A DNA stretch of 46,283 nt from Alloprevotella tannerae (GTDB taxonomy: Bacteria; Bacteroidota; Bacteroidia; Bacteroidales; Bacteroidaceae), in contig JABZGR010000016.1 of assembly GCA_015259125.1 (NCBI GenBank), positions 1 to 46,283 on the forward strand, in the 5' to 3' direction. The notes beneath the pieces are model-generated. The model made no database searches and was not told where the DNA came from. It saw only the letters and a list, made by a program, of their open reading frames with translations. Below, piece after piece: positions 16,879 to 24,856 of the stretch. Numbering within the stretch: position 1 is the stretch's first letter; each line of letters opens with the position of its first letter. Both the position numbers and the translations under genes were made by a program.

Positions 16879-16923
16879 CAGCTACGAGGCGCTCGTTATC
16901 CGTCAGCCTCGTAGCTGTTTTTT
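16879..16923 (+). terminator. Strong terminator after the FGE-like gene
   Basis: A perfect 12-bp stem (16879-16890 with 16906-16917) is followed by a run of T. A second imperfect dyad lies just before it (TTTAGCGCATAGC at 16798-16810 with a near-complement ending in GCGTTAAA). Confidence 0.9.
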
Positions 16924-16943
16924 ATGGTATAACATTGAAAAGC

Positions 16944-16990
16944 GGCAACCTTGTATACAGACCATTATCAAGTTGTATTTTAAGGTTGCC
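16944..16990 (-). terminator. Terminator of the DUF481-like gene
   Basis: GGCAACCTT (16944-16952) pairs with AAGGTTGCC (16982-16990). On the minus strand the stem is followed by GCTTTTC. It lies 20 bases past the stop at 17011 and faces the terminator of the converging gene. Confidence 0.7.
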
Positions 16991-17010
16991 TTCTTTATTT
17001 TGATATTTGC

Positions 17011-17793
17011 TTAAAATGAAATATCAAGACCGACATCAACGGAATCAAAATCTTTCCGTACGGGTACAATCGGAGACGTGTCGTAAATGATGCGATAGGC
17101 TCCGCGTAAGCCTATTGTCGGTGTGATGTGGTATTTCAGGTCGAGAGCCCCGCCAAAACGAGCTTTTTTCAAATAACTATCCGGCTTTCCTTGGTGAATA
17201 GCCGTCGTCGTAATTTCCCAATGATCCCCCAACTGATGCCTGAAACTAAGAGAAAGGTGACTTTTAAGGCTACGGCTGTAAGCATACATCCCTGTTGATG
17301 CACCGGGATTAGGATTCTCCCACTTTTCGAATTCGAAAAAGAAGCCTGCAGCGGCAAACATCAAGCAATGATCTGTATTGATCAACCGATAACGCGATTG
17401 CAAACCCGTAGAAACCTTATATTTCAGACCTCTACTACCGGCCCATTGCGACTCGGCATAAGGATAAATCTCAAAAGCTTTATCCAACAAGTAGCGATAT
17501 TCGGAGTGTACATATCCTCCGCTTACCGTCACCTTCTTGCCGTAGGTAGAAAACTCCAGCTTGTTTATGAAGTTGATTACCCGTTTGCGCTTTATCAGCA
17601 GGTTCAGGTTAGCTGTATTTTTGAAAGTAAGTATATTCTTCTTTTCGGTTATGAAATCCAGCACGGGCAATAATGTCCCTTGTATGCTTTTGGTGCTGTC
17701 TATATTCATGGTAAGATTTTCGGAGAAGAGCATTTGCGAATATGTCGGAAGCGAAGCCGAAAAGATCAATAGGAGATATAGTATTCGTTTCAT
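17011..17793 (-). CDS. DUF481-like outer membrane beta-barrel protein
   Basis: This 260-residue protein starts at 17793 (MKRILYLLLIFSASLPTYSQ, a signal peptide); the longer frame to 17847 adds 18 residues before it. After the signal, alternating beta strands run to the end, such as TVSGGYVHSEYRYLL, KYKVSTGLQSRYRLI, SLSFRHQLGDHWEITTTA and VDVGLDISF. The C-terminal Phe is usual for an outer-membrane barrel. Spacing and LEFSTYGKKV resemble the DUF481 group. No transport substrate can be inferred. Confidence 0.75.
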   Translation of the reverse strand: MKRILYLLLIFSASLPTYSQMLFSENLTMNIDSTKSIQGTLLPVLDFITEKKNILTFKNTANLNLLIKRKRVINFINKLEFSTYGKKVTVSGGYVHSEYRYLLDKAFEIYPYAESQWAGSRGLKYKVSTGLQSRYRLINTDHCLMFAAAGFFFEFEKWENPNPGASTGMYAYSRSLKSHLSLSFRHQLGDHWEITTTAIHQGKPDSYLKKARFGGALDLKYHITPTIGLRGAYRIIYDTSPIVPVRKDFDSVDVGLDISF

Positions 17794-17912
17794 TGTTGAG
17801 CTTATCTCTGGATTAAAGCAAAAGAACTTTATAAGGTAACTAAACACACGGAAGAGAAAGATGCTGCATTTTTCGAGCAGCCACGCAACCGGTTATTACC
17901 TTGCTGTTACAT

Positions 17913-17957
17913 AAAAAGGGCCTCGGGAGATGTTTTGCCTTCTCCTGAGCCCTTTTT
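17913..17957 (-). terminator. Terminator of the SemiSWEET gene, possibly bidirectional
   Basis: A long stem pairs AAAAAGGGCCTCGGGAGA with TTCTCCTGAGCCCTTTTT with few mismatches. The A and T runs at its ends give a T-tail on both strands. It lies 71 bases past the stop at 18029. Confidence 0.85.
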
Positions 17958-18028
17958 AGATCACTTATCCTGTCAGGATATTTGTCTGTTGCTTAGTAGT
18001 TCGTTCGTTATCAAGCCGATGATGCGCC

Positions 18029-18289
18029 TTATAAAGCCGTGAAAGAGGCCAAGAAGCCACACACTACGCCGGGGAAGTTGGCTATGACGATCGGCCAATC
18101 CTTTTTCTTACGAATAAAACCATATCCCACCCACAGCACGCAGTTGATGCCTGCCACCATAGGCTGAAGCCAATCGCCTTTATGTCCGGAGAGGTTAGAG
18201 CTGATCTGCGGGATATAAGAAATGTACATGGCCATCGCTGTTGCCGTAGCTACCCAGCCGAGAATCGATAAAAATTTTTCCTGTGTCAT
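18029..18289 (-). CDS. SemiSWEET family sugar transporter
   Basis: An 86-residue protein starting at the ATG at 18289 (MTQEKFLSILGWVATATAM). A longer frame to 18340 would overlap the promoter. Three membrane helices are visible: about 6-27, 41-58 and 65-84. YISYIPQI at the end of helix 1 has the PQ hinge of the SWEET/SemiSWEET fold, and GINCVLWVGYGFIRKKKDW is the usual second helix. SemiSWEETs act as homodimers that move sugars by facilitated diffusion. The gene is alone, with its own promoter and terminator. Confidence 0.9.
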   Translation of the reverse strand: MTQEKFLSILGWVATATAMAMYISYIPQISSNLSGHKGDWLQPMVAGINCVLWVGYGFIRKKKDWPIVIANFPGVVCGFLASFTAL

Positions 18290-18317
18290 TTTATCTAAGT
18301 TTAGTTGTAAAACGCTG

Positions 18318-18325
18318 CAAAGATA
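18318..18325 (-). promoter_or_regulatory. -7 promoter box of the SemiSWEET gene
   Basis: TATCTTTG matches TAnnTTTG on the minus strand, about 28 bases before the ATG at 18289. No full -33 TTTG is seen. Confidence 0.55.
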
Positions 18326-18865
18326 CTGCTTGTCGAACAATTATGGTTGATCTTTGGCAAAAAAATAACTTGAAACATTACTCTTGATTTGATTTGGCCA
18401 AGGCTTTGCTTCCGTCTCACGAATCTACACATATCTCTTCTTATGTCATCGTATAGGCTGCAAAGGTGTCTTTATTACGCGATGTGTGTCAAAATCAAGC
18501 CTCTTACATGCAATTTTATCAAGCTTTTAGTTTTTGTTTATGGGTCATTACCAATAGGCGGAAGAAAGCTAAGCTGCTTTGGCTCTTTATTAAAAGGCTT
18601 TTCAGATATAGCCCGAAAAGGCTTATTACAGTCCGCCCGCAAAAGTAGAAACTTAAGCAAGAATTTAGCCCTTCAAGCAGAGATCGGTAGTTTGTCTTAT
18701 TTTAAATAAGACAATCATAGTTTCGTCTCTTTGAAAAGTAGGAGAATATGGCATCAGCATGTAGGGTTAGAGCGGCAATGCGCCTTGTCCGGCAAGCCTC
18801 ATAGCGCATCATTTTTCGCCTGCACGTAGCCTCGAAAAATGAGCTTAGGAGCGTGCTTAAACTTT

Positions 18866-18975
18866 CATAGGAGATCGCAAAAATTCTCTTAGGTGATCGG
18901 AAAAACTTTCTCCTATGATCGAAAAAATTGTCTTATAAGACAATTTTTCTTCTCTTATAGGAAAGTTTTGCGACG
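18866..18975. repeat. Short tandem-repeat array C, five units of about 22 bp
   Basis: Units at 18866-18887, 18888-18909 and 18910-18931 are each exactly 22 bp with a shared core GATCG then A-rich. They are followed by units at 18932-18951 and 18952-18975 in which the core appears partly inverted (GACAATTTTTC and GAAAGTTTTGCGACG). The last direct and first inverted units form the palindrome at 18923-18948. Confidence 0.8.
18923..18948. repeat. Perfect 26-bp palindrome inside array C
   Basis: The half AAAAATTGTCTTA is followed directly by its reverse complement TAAGACAATTTTT with no loop. It could form a cruciform or bind a dimeric protein. It is not next to a gene end, so a terminator role is doubtful. 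Confidence 0.85.
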
Positions 18976-19128
18976 CTTTATGATGTTGATAATCAGATGT
19001 GTATTACTGCGGTTGCTTTGCTGTTTCTGATCACCGATGCCACGCCTTTGCATTTTTGCTTTAGGCGTGTCGGTATGTAAAAATAATATCGAGCCCTGCG
19101 CTTATTCAGCATTGCTTCAAGAAAACTG

Positions 19129-19166
19129 AAAAAGTCTGCCCCTTTTAAGTAAGGAACAGACTTTTC
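19129..19166 (-). terminator. Terminator of the outer-membrane protein gene at 19256
   Basis: AAAAAGTCTG (19129-19138) pairs with CAGACTTTT (19157-19165). On the minus strand the stem ends in a T run. It lies about 90 bases past the stop codon. Confidence 0.7.
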
Positions 19167-19255
19167 TTATGATTTATATTCACCAAATGAGCCTTTTGCG
19201 TGTGCAATTTGCTTAGGAAAATACACGCCGCAAAGATCAAGTGTGAAGCAAGCGT

Positions 19256-19759
19256 TTAGAATGTATAGCCAATGCCCACCATTAAGCGGTCGAAGTCGGG
19301 ATGCGTAATATAATAGCGGAACGTTACATCCAAGTGCTTGAAGAATTGAATGCCGACTTTCGGCACTAATACCGGATGAACGCGCATCGTGGGGCCAAAA
19401 AGACCATTTCCAACACTATCGAAAGAAATTCCGGTGCCAAGCCCGACGTAAGGTAGCACTTTTTTTGTCTTCAAAGGAAAAAGATAGTTTGCACCGGGTA
19501 CGACGGCCAAAGAGTAAGCATCTACATACCAGCCGTCGTGATTCGTTGTATAGTTTTCACTATGCACGCCAAAATCTATGTTTATACGATCTGTTAATCG
19601 GTAACTCGCATTAAGATAAATGCTAACGCTACTATTTTTGTTGCCTCCTTCCTCAATAGGAATGGGGTAATTTAAGCCCAAGCCAAAGCGAAATTTGCGT
19701 TGCGCTTGCGCAGATACAATGCAGAGTATGAACAGTAGAAAAAAGATTATTCTTTTCAT
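19256..19759 (-). CDS. Small outer membrane beta-barrel protein
   Basis: A 167-residue protein with signal peptide MKRIIFFLLFILCIVSAQAQ. It has alternating strands (FRFGLGLNYPIP, SVSIYLNASYRL, INIDFGVHSENY, VLPYVGLGTGISFD, LVPKVGIQFFKHLDVTFRYY) and ends RLMVGIGYTF with the terminal Phe of barrel proteins. Size and pattern suggest an eight-stranded OmpX/OmpW-like barrel. The promoter lies far upstream, leaving a leader of about 180 bases. Confidence 0.78.
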   Translation of the reverse strand: MKRIIFFLLFILCIVSAQAQRKFRFGLGLNYPIPIEEGGNKNSSVSIYLNASYRLTDRINIDFGVHSENYTTNHDGWYVDAYSLAVVPGANYLFPLKTKKVLPYVGLGTGISFDSVGNGLFGPTMRVHPVLVPKVGIQFFKHLDVTFRYYITHPDFDRLMVGIGYTF

Positions 19760-19948
19760 ATTCTTCTATGTTAGATGGAACAAGAAAATAAGAAGTGGGC
19801 ACTTAAGCCTAAAAAAAAGGCTCCGTTTTTAAGGTTTACGTGTTTCATAACGTTATTATGTAATTAAGATTCAAGTTACATAAAAGAGGACTCGCAACAT
19901 CAAGACTGACACTTTCATTCTTTTAATAGAAATCCCCTTTTTGCGGTG

Positions 19949-19979
19949 CAAAAGTAACAAAGAAATCAATAGGAGCAAA
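19949..19979 (-). promoter_or_regulatory. Consensus promoter of the gene at 19759
   Basis: On the minus strand TTTG (19976-19979), a spacer of exactly 19 bases and TACTTTTG (19949-19956) match the full Bacteroidota consensus. The leader would be about 183 bases. Confidence 0.75.
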
Positions 19980-20102
19980 TGTTTTATTCTATAATCAGGG
20001 CAAACACCTGCTCCTCATTGTCTTAAATAGCTCCTCTCTATTTGAGAATAAGAAGTCATATGCCGGCTGTATAGACGCTGCAAAGCATAGCGCAAAAGAA
20101 TA

Positions 20103-20130
20103 GGGGCAACTTCCATAAAGGAGTTGCCCC
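20103..20130 (-). terminator. Hairpin after the secreted protein gene at 20161
   Basis: GGGGCAACT (20103-20111) pairs with AGTTGCCCC (20122-20130). On the minus strand it is followed by TATTCTTTTG, a modest T content. It lies 31 bases past the stop codon. Confidence 0.6.
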
Positions 20131-20160
20131 ATATATAATTTACTAATGTACCGTGGCTAA

Positions 20161-20931
20161 TTACTTACCGATGTACTTTATGGTCTTCGTTGTGCCGTCA
20201 GCAAACTTAATGTTCTTGATAACTATGCCCTTGCCAGCCTCAGAAAGCTTGCGGCCGGAGAGGTCGAAGTATGTTTCACCAACAATTTGCTTGTTGTCAG
20301 CTTTCTCAACTGTTTCGATGCCGGCAGGGTCAGTGGAGCATACGGTTTGAATTTCACCGCACCAGAAGTCCTTGGTATCACTCCAATAACCACCTAAGAT
20401 CTTTACTCTCACGTTGTCTTGAGACTCTGTTTCCATATAGGTGTCATCGAGCTTAGCCGTGATGCCCTCAAGCGTGTAAGTGATAGGCTCATCTAATACC
20501 TCAAACTTGTTGTTCTTGTACTCCATGTAGCCTACGCATATGCCATAGTTTCCATCTTGGAATTTGCCATACAGAATGTATTGACCTGCAGGAATTGTGA
20601 TCTTGTTACCTTCCTTAGTACCTTTCAACCAGCCACCTGCTTGGTCGTCCTTGATGAATGATGCATAAGCGAGCGCATATTTCACATAAACAGTCTTGCC
20701 GTCAGCGTCAGTAATGACCTTCAAATCGCCTACTTGGTCACCGCCTTCGATTATTTTTGCGATGTCACCAACTTGGAGCTTCTTATCTTTAACAAAGAGC
20801 ATTTTACCGCTAACACGCTTGTAAACCATTTCGGTACCGGCCGGCTGATCTTTAATAACTTCAGGCGTACCTTGTGCTTTTGCACCCATGCCCATGATTG
20901 CTACGAGAGCGAGAAGTAGAATTTTTTTCAT
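20161..20931 (-). CDS. Secreted protein of unknown function with a conserved C-terminal module
   Basis: A 256-residue protein with signal peptide MKKILLLALVAIMGMGAKAQ. The middle is beta-rich (KITIPAGQYILYGKFQDG, then YGICVGYMEYKNNKFEVL). The C-terminal 50 residues, AGIETVEKADNKQI ... ETYFDLSGRKLSEAGKGIVI, resemble the Bacteroidales C-terminal module related to type IX sorting tails, ending IKYIGK. The central domain is not one I recognise. It has a consensus promoter and a leader of about 108 bases, so it may be well expressed. Confidence 0.75.
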   Translation of the reverse strand: MKKILLLALVAIMGMGAKAQGTPEVIKDQPAGTEMVYKRVSGKMLFVKDKKLQVGDIAKIIEGGDQVGDLKVITDADGKTVYVKYALAYASFIKDDQAGGWLKGTKEGNKITIPAGQYILYGKFQDGNYGICVGYMEYKNNKFEVLDEPITYTLEGITAKLDDTYMETESQDNVRVKILGGYWSDTKDFWCGEIQTVCSTDPAGIETVEKADNKQIVGETYFDLSGRKLSEAGKGIVIKNIKFADGTTKTIKYIGK

Positions 20932-21045
20932 AATGATAATTGTTTAAAGTGTTACAATATTTTTTGGGGTTTCCCCACGATAATAATCTTTTAAAATAGA
21001 AAAAGCTTATACGACATCTATCGTGTTTGCTTCCTTTCAAGGCTT

Positions 21046-21076
21046 CAAAAGTAGAAAATAGTTTTACAAGAGCAAA
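21046..21076 (-). promoter_or_regulatory. Consensus promoter of the gene at 20931
   Basis: On the minus strand TTTG (21073-21076), a spacer of exactly 19 bases and TACTTTTG (21046-21053) match both boxes of the Bacteroidota promoter. Confidence 0.78.
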
Positions 21077-21352
21077 GCGTAGTATTGGTATTTGTGTTTT
21101 ATTAACATGTGATGGAGGAGAATAAAAGTTATAAAAGGTGGATGATGGCTTTGTATCATGAATTCTTCTGCTTTATCATATTCTATCGTTCTAAGCGACG
21201 GCCGGAAAGGGGAGAAGCGCGTGCTATTGACAAGCGGTAATAAAGCTTTGCTTAAACCGCATTTGGGCAGGATACCGTATGACCGTTTGAAAAAGCATCC
21301 TTTGCCATCGTAAAATAGGACGATTTTTATAAGTTGCTTGTCAGAAACATAA

Positions 21353-21381
21353 GAGGACTATGCATTTGTTGCATAGTCCTC
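21353..21381 (-). terminator. Hairpin after the cyclophilin gene
   Basis: A perfect 12-bp stem (21353-21364 with 21370-21381) has a 5-base loop. On the minus strand TTATGTTTC follows, so the T-tail is weak. It lies 37 bases past the stop and may end the cell-wall operon transcript. Confidence 0.7.
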
Positions 21382-21417
21382 GTCGGTGCATATTATAACC
21401 TTAATGGGCTTTGTCGA

Positions 21418-22134
21418 TCATTGCAGGCCGAGACGCTTTAAGGCTTTGGGGTTAAGAATATATGTGCGCCGCACGATGACATCGGTGAGTGGGCGGTCGT
21501 TTTTGTCTGTGGGTACTTGTTGTATCTTCTCAATGACGTCCAAACCTTTTACGATTTGTCCAAAGACGGTGTAGTTGCCGTCTAACCAAGGCGTTCCGCC
21601 CAGTTTTTCGTAAGTCATCATCATCTCGGGCGTCATTGGCATGGGCTTGGCGGGGTTGCGCCGCGAAGCGTTGAACATCATTTCCATCAGTTTTTCATTG
21701 GAGTAGGTCTTGCCCCATACAATATAAAACTGTGAACCGCTTCCTTCGTGTAGTGGGTTTACATCATCGCTCTCGCGAGCGGCAGCCAGTGCTCCGCGTT
21801 TGTGGAAGTAGCGCGGCAGGCAAATCTCGGCGGGCACGGTATAGCTTGGCCCACCTTCGCCCAAGCGTTGGCCGGGCGCGGCATTGCGCGAATCAGGGTC
21901 GCCGCCTTGGATCATAAAGTCGCGAATCACACGATGGAAAAGCGTTTGTTTGAAATAGCCATTGCGCACTAAAGAGATAAAGTTGTCGCGGTTCTTCGGC
22001 GTTTCGTTGTAAAGCTCCACCGTAAACTTTCCGAGGGAGGTTTCGAAGCGCACCCGCACCCGCGGGTCTTCCTTTGCCAAGAGTTGTAAGGGGCAAAGCA
22101 GACATACGAGGAGTAGCTTTTGGAAGAGATGCAT
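21418..22134 (-). CDS. Periplasmic peptidyl-prolyl cis-trans isomerase (cyclophilin)
   Basis: A 238-residue protein with signal peptide MHLFQKLLLVCLLCPLQLLA. The cyclophilin core covers residues 25-225: RFETSLGKFTVELYNETPKN, NGYFKQTLFHRVIRDFMIQGGDP (the FHR and QGGD catalytic region), GSGSQFYIVWG (the SQF motif) and YTVFGQIVKGLDVIEKI. It contains an insert of about 40 residues (MEMMFNASRRNPAKPMPM and after) between the SQF and FGQ motifs. It lies 51 bases after ftsW and may be the last gene of that operon. It would speed proline isomerisation in envelope proteins. Confidence 0.93.
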   Translation of the reverse strand: MHLFQKLLLVCLLCPLQLLAKEDPRVRVRFETSLGKFTVELYNETPKNRDNFISLVRNGYFKQTLFHRVIRDFMIQGGDPDSRNAAPGQRLGEGGPSYTVPAEICLPRYFHKRGALAAARESDDVNPLHEGSGSQFYIVWGKTYSNEKLMEMMFNASRRNPAKPMPMTPEMMMTYEKLGGTPWLDGNYTVFGQIVKGLDVIEKIQQVPTDKNDRPLTDVIVRRTYILNPKALKRLGLQ

Positions 22135-22185
22135 AGTTTTTATGAGTTTATGGCAGCCTTAAAGGACTTCCGAGATTATGAGATG

Positions 22186-23481
22186 TCAGTTTTCTGTGGC
22201 GATTTGCACTTCCTCATCGGCTACAATCGCTTCCTCCTCATTTGGTCTTGCTTCTATCGCATCCGTATGTTTTGCAGCTTTAACTTTGGTGCGGCGCACA
22301 ACCAATCGGCTAATGCTAAGAATAATGCCGATGTAGAAGCAATTGATCAAGGTCGATGTACCGCCTCGACTGATAAGCGGGAGCGGCTGCCCCGTGACGG
22401 GTGCGATGCCCACGGCCACGAGCATATTAAACAAGGCTTGGAGTACGAGCATCAAGGCTGCGCCCATTACCGTTAAGGCATAAAAGTAGCGTGACTGGGT
22501 TGGCGTGCGCTGCATATCTCGACATCGCGTCGCTATTCGTCCGGCCCGGAAGAGGAGCCAAATATAGAGAATCACGACGATAGCCCCGCCCCAGATGCCC
22601 AGTTCTTCAATGATGATGGCATATATAAAGTCGGAATATGCCTGACTGAGGAAGTCGCGCTGAATAGAGTTGCCGGGCAATTTACCTACGACATTGGAGG
22701 AGGCAATGGCGATATTGGCGTGGGCCACTTGGGCGTCCTTATCAATATCAAAATCTTCGGGGGTAAGTTGCTTATCATCGCCAAAGTGTTTCGTAATACG
22801 TGCCTTCCACGTAGAGAAACGGTGGAGCACACCTGAATCGTTCGGAGAGGTAGATGAGGGCGAGAGTGCTACGACCAAGAGAACGAGCGCCACAACGATC
22901 GCCATGACGCCGAGTAGCGAACCCAATTGCCGAAAGGGTACGCGACCAATGTACATCATCAAGAAGATGACGGCAAAAAGCAAGGCGGCCGTTGAGAGGT
23001 TCTCCGTAAAAATAAAGAGTTCGATAATGCCCGTGATGATCAGAACATATTTGATGGCCTTTGGATCTGCTCCATCGTCGCGCTGCAAGCGGGAGAGAAT
23101 GAGGGCTGTAGTCAGAACCATCACACATTTAGCCAACTCGGAGGGTTGGAATTGGATGAAACCGACGTCGACCCAACGCTGGGCATCGTTGGCCGAAGCA
23201 CCGAGGAAAAAGGAAAAGATGAGTAAGATCAACGTTATAGGCAAGCCAATGACGGGTATGACTTGAAAGAAACGCGGCTGGATCATCTGAAAAGCTATGA
23301 CGATGGCCGTACCCAAGCCTAAGAAAAGGGCTTGCTTGAACATAGGCATCCAAAAGCTGCCGCTTTTGTAAGTCAGTGTGCTGGCTGCGCTAAAGACCTC
23401 GACGAGCGAGATAGCGCAAAGAAAGAAGAAGATGGCCCAGATAACGCGGTCGCCCTTGAAGATGTTACTTACTCTTGCCAT
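22186..23481 (-). CDS. ftsW: Septal peptidoglycan polymerase FtsW
   Basis: A 431-residue SEDS-family glycosyltransferase with about ten membrane segments that polymerises lipid II at the division site together with FtsI. Key features are NDAQRWVDVGFIQFQPSELAK near residue 100, FTENLSTAALL, the extracellular loop with VGKLPGNSIQRDFLSQAYSDF, and PVTGQPLPLISRGGTSTL near the C-terminus. The acidic tail (EARPNEEEAIVADEEVQ) is cytoplasmic. It starts 19 bases after murD. In the usual Bacteroidota cluster murG would follow; here it does not. Confidence 0.93.
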   Translation of the reverse strand: MARVSNIFKGDRVIWAIFFFLCAISLVEVFSAASTLTYKSGSFWMPMFKQALFLGLGTAIVIAFQMIQPRFFQVIPVIGLPITLILLIFSFFLGASANDAQRWVDVGFIQFQPSELAKCVMVLTTALILSRLQRDDGADPKAIKYVLIITGIIELFIFTENLSTAALLFAVIFLMMYIGRVPFRQLGSLLGVMAIVVALVLLVVALSPSSTSPNDSGVLHRFSTWKARITKHFGDDKQLTPEDFDIDKDAQVAHANIAIASSNVVGKLPGNSIQRDFLSQAYSDFIYAIIIEELGIWGGAIVVILYIWLLFRAGRIATRCRDMQRTPTQSRYFYALTVMGAALMLVLQALFNMLVAVGIAPVTGQPLPLISRGGTSTLINCFYIGIILSISRLVVRRTKVKAAKHTDAIEARPNEEEAIVADEEVQIATEN

Positions 23482-23500
23482 AGTCGTTTACTGTTGTTGC

Positions 23501-24847
23501 TTAGGCCTTTTCGGCGCTTTGCATGGCGCGAACGAGTGCCTTAAATTGATCGCCGCGATCGCCCATATTGCGGAAGAGATCGAAGCTGGCGCAGCACGGA
23601 CTCAATAGAACCGTATCGCCGGGTTGAGCTGCGGCTGCGCAAGCTGCTACGCAATCTTTCATACTATGCGTATCGCTAATCGGGAGATTAAAGTTGGCAA
23701 AGAAGTCTTGCAGTTTGCTGTTGTCAGCTCCAAGGAAAACGAGGGCGCGGCATTTCTCTCGCACGAGTGGTGCTATTTCGTTATAGTCGTTGCCCTTGTC
23801 CGTACCACCCAAAATGAGTACGACGGGCGTCTGCATACTTTCAAGCGCACAATAGCAAGCGTCGACGTTGGTCGCTTTCGAGTCGTTAACATAATGTACG
23901 CCGGCCACATCTGCTACCTTCTCAAGGCGATGAGGAACGCCGGGGAAGTCGGCCAAGCCGGCGCGGATCGTTGCCTCATCTACGCCCGCTGATTGGGCTG
24001 CTAAGGCTGCGGCCATACTGTTGCGTAGATTGTGGCGGCCGGGCAGTGAGAGTTCGCTCAGAGCCATCGTGAAGGGTGTGGGCTGATCAATCGTCAACAA
24101 ACCATTTTCCGCATAGGCAGCTGCACCTGCTTCAGGAGCGTCGGCAAAAGCCAATAGGCGGCTTGCGGGCGCAAGTTGTTGGAGTTGGGTCGGGATGTGT
24201 TCGTCGCCGGCCCAATATATAAATGTGTCTTGCGGGCGCTGGTTTTGCAGGATGCGCATTTTTGATGCCACGTAGTTCTCCATCTTAAAGTCATAGCGAT
24301 CGAGGTGGTCGGGCGTAATGTTCAGCAGAACGGCAATGTCGGCGCGGAAGTGGAACATATCATCCAATTGAAAAGAAGAGAGTTCGATCACGTACCAATC
24401 TACATCGCCTTCAGCTACTTGCAACGCGAAACTTCGTCCAATGTTTCCGGCGAGGCCTACGTTAAAGCCGGCCTTCTGCAGGATATGATAAATGAGTGAC
24501 GTCGTCGTCGTCTTGCCATTGCTGCCCGTGATGCAAATAGTGCGGGCTTGCGTGTAACGACCGGCAAATTCGATTTCGCTAATGATGGGAATGCCCTTTT
24601 CGCGCAGTTTCCGCACCATCGGTGCGGTTTCCGGAATGCCGGGACTCTTGATGACTTCATCCGCATCGAGTATTGCTTCGGGCGTATGTTTGCCTTCCTC
24701 CCAACGCAAGTTGTGGACTGAGAGTTGAGCCTTGTATTTATCTTGGATGTGCCCCATATCGGACACAAATACTTCATAACCTTTTTGCTGCGCGAGAATG
24801 GCGGCACCTACACCGCTCTCGCCTGCACCTAAAATGACTATTTTCAT
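23501..24847 (-). CDS. murD: UDP-N-acetylmuramoyl-L-alanine:D-glutamate ligase
   Basis: This 448-residue cytoplasmic enzyme adds D-glutamate to UDP-MurNAc-L-Ala with ATP. The N-terminal Rossmann domain starts MKIVILGAGESGVGAAILA. The ATP-binding loop is CITGSNGKTTTTSLIYHIL, followed by LNITPDHLDRY. The C-terminal domain has YVNDSKATNVDACYCAL and LSPCCASFDLFRNMGDRG, the usual MurD end. Length is normal. It lies 9 bases after mraY and 19 bases before ftsW. Confidence 0.96.
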   Translation of the reverse strand: MKIVILGAGESGVGAAILAQQKGYEVFVSDMGHIQDKYKAQLSVHNLRWEEGKHTPEAILDADEVIKSPGIPETAPMVRKLREKGIPIISEIEFAGRYTQARTICITGSNGKTTTTSLIYHILQKAGFNVGLAGNIGRSFALQVAEGDVDWYVIELSSFQLDDMFHFRADIAVLLNITPDHLDRYDFKMENYVASKMRILQNQRPQDTFIYWAGDEHIPTQLQQLAPASRLLAFADAPEAGAAAYAENGLLTIDQPTPFTMALSELSLPGRHNLRNSMAAALAAQSAGVDEATIRAGLADFPGVPHRLEKVADVAGVHYVNDSKATNVDACYCALESMQTPVVLILGGTDKGNDYNEIAPLVREKCRALVFLGADNSKLQDFFANFNLPISDTHSMKDCVAACAAAAQPGDTVLLSPCCASFDLFRNMGDRGDQFKALVRAMQSAEKA

Positions 24848-24856
24848 TGTATTTCC

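Larger units (their letters stand above)
18341..19255. other. Long gene-poor region with repeat array and palindrome
   Basis: About 900 bases between two minus-strand genes. It holds array C (18866-18975) with a 26-bp palindrome, and the terminator of the right gene (19129-19166). A 106-residue plus-strand frame at 18389-18709 has no domain, signal or recognisable start context and is not called. I see no tRNA or known small RNA. Confidence 0.65.
19760..20160. other. Intergenic leader region of the outer membrane protein gene
   Basis: About 400 bases. It contains the promoter (19949-19979), a long 5' leader with a small hairpin (AGCCT and AGGCT around a T run, near 19807-19824) and the terminator of the next gene (20103-20130). 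No coding frame is seen. Confidence 0.6.
20932..21417. other. Intergenic region with promoter and terminator
   Basis: About 490 bases. It holds the promoter at 21046-21076, a small GGGG-TTT-CCCC hairpin in the leader (20966-20976) and the terminator of the cyclophilin gene (21353-21381). I see nothing else that can be supported. Confidence 0.6.

Noticed and set aside
18389..18709. 106-residue plus-strand protein
   Set aside because: No domain, no promoter and no ribosome-binding context; the composition looks non-coding.
22186..23481. RodA instead of FtsW
   Set aside because: Position in the murD-ftsW cluster and the acidic C-terminal tail favour FtsW; the sequence motifs alone do not decide.
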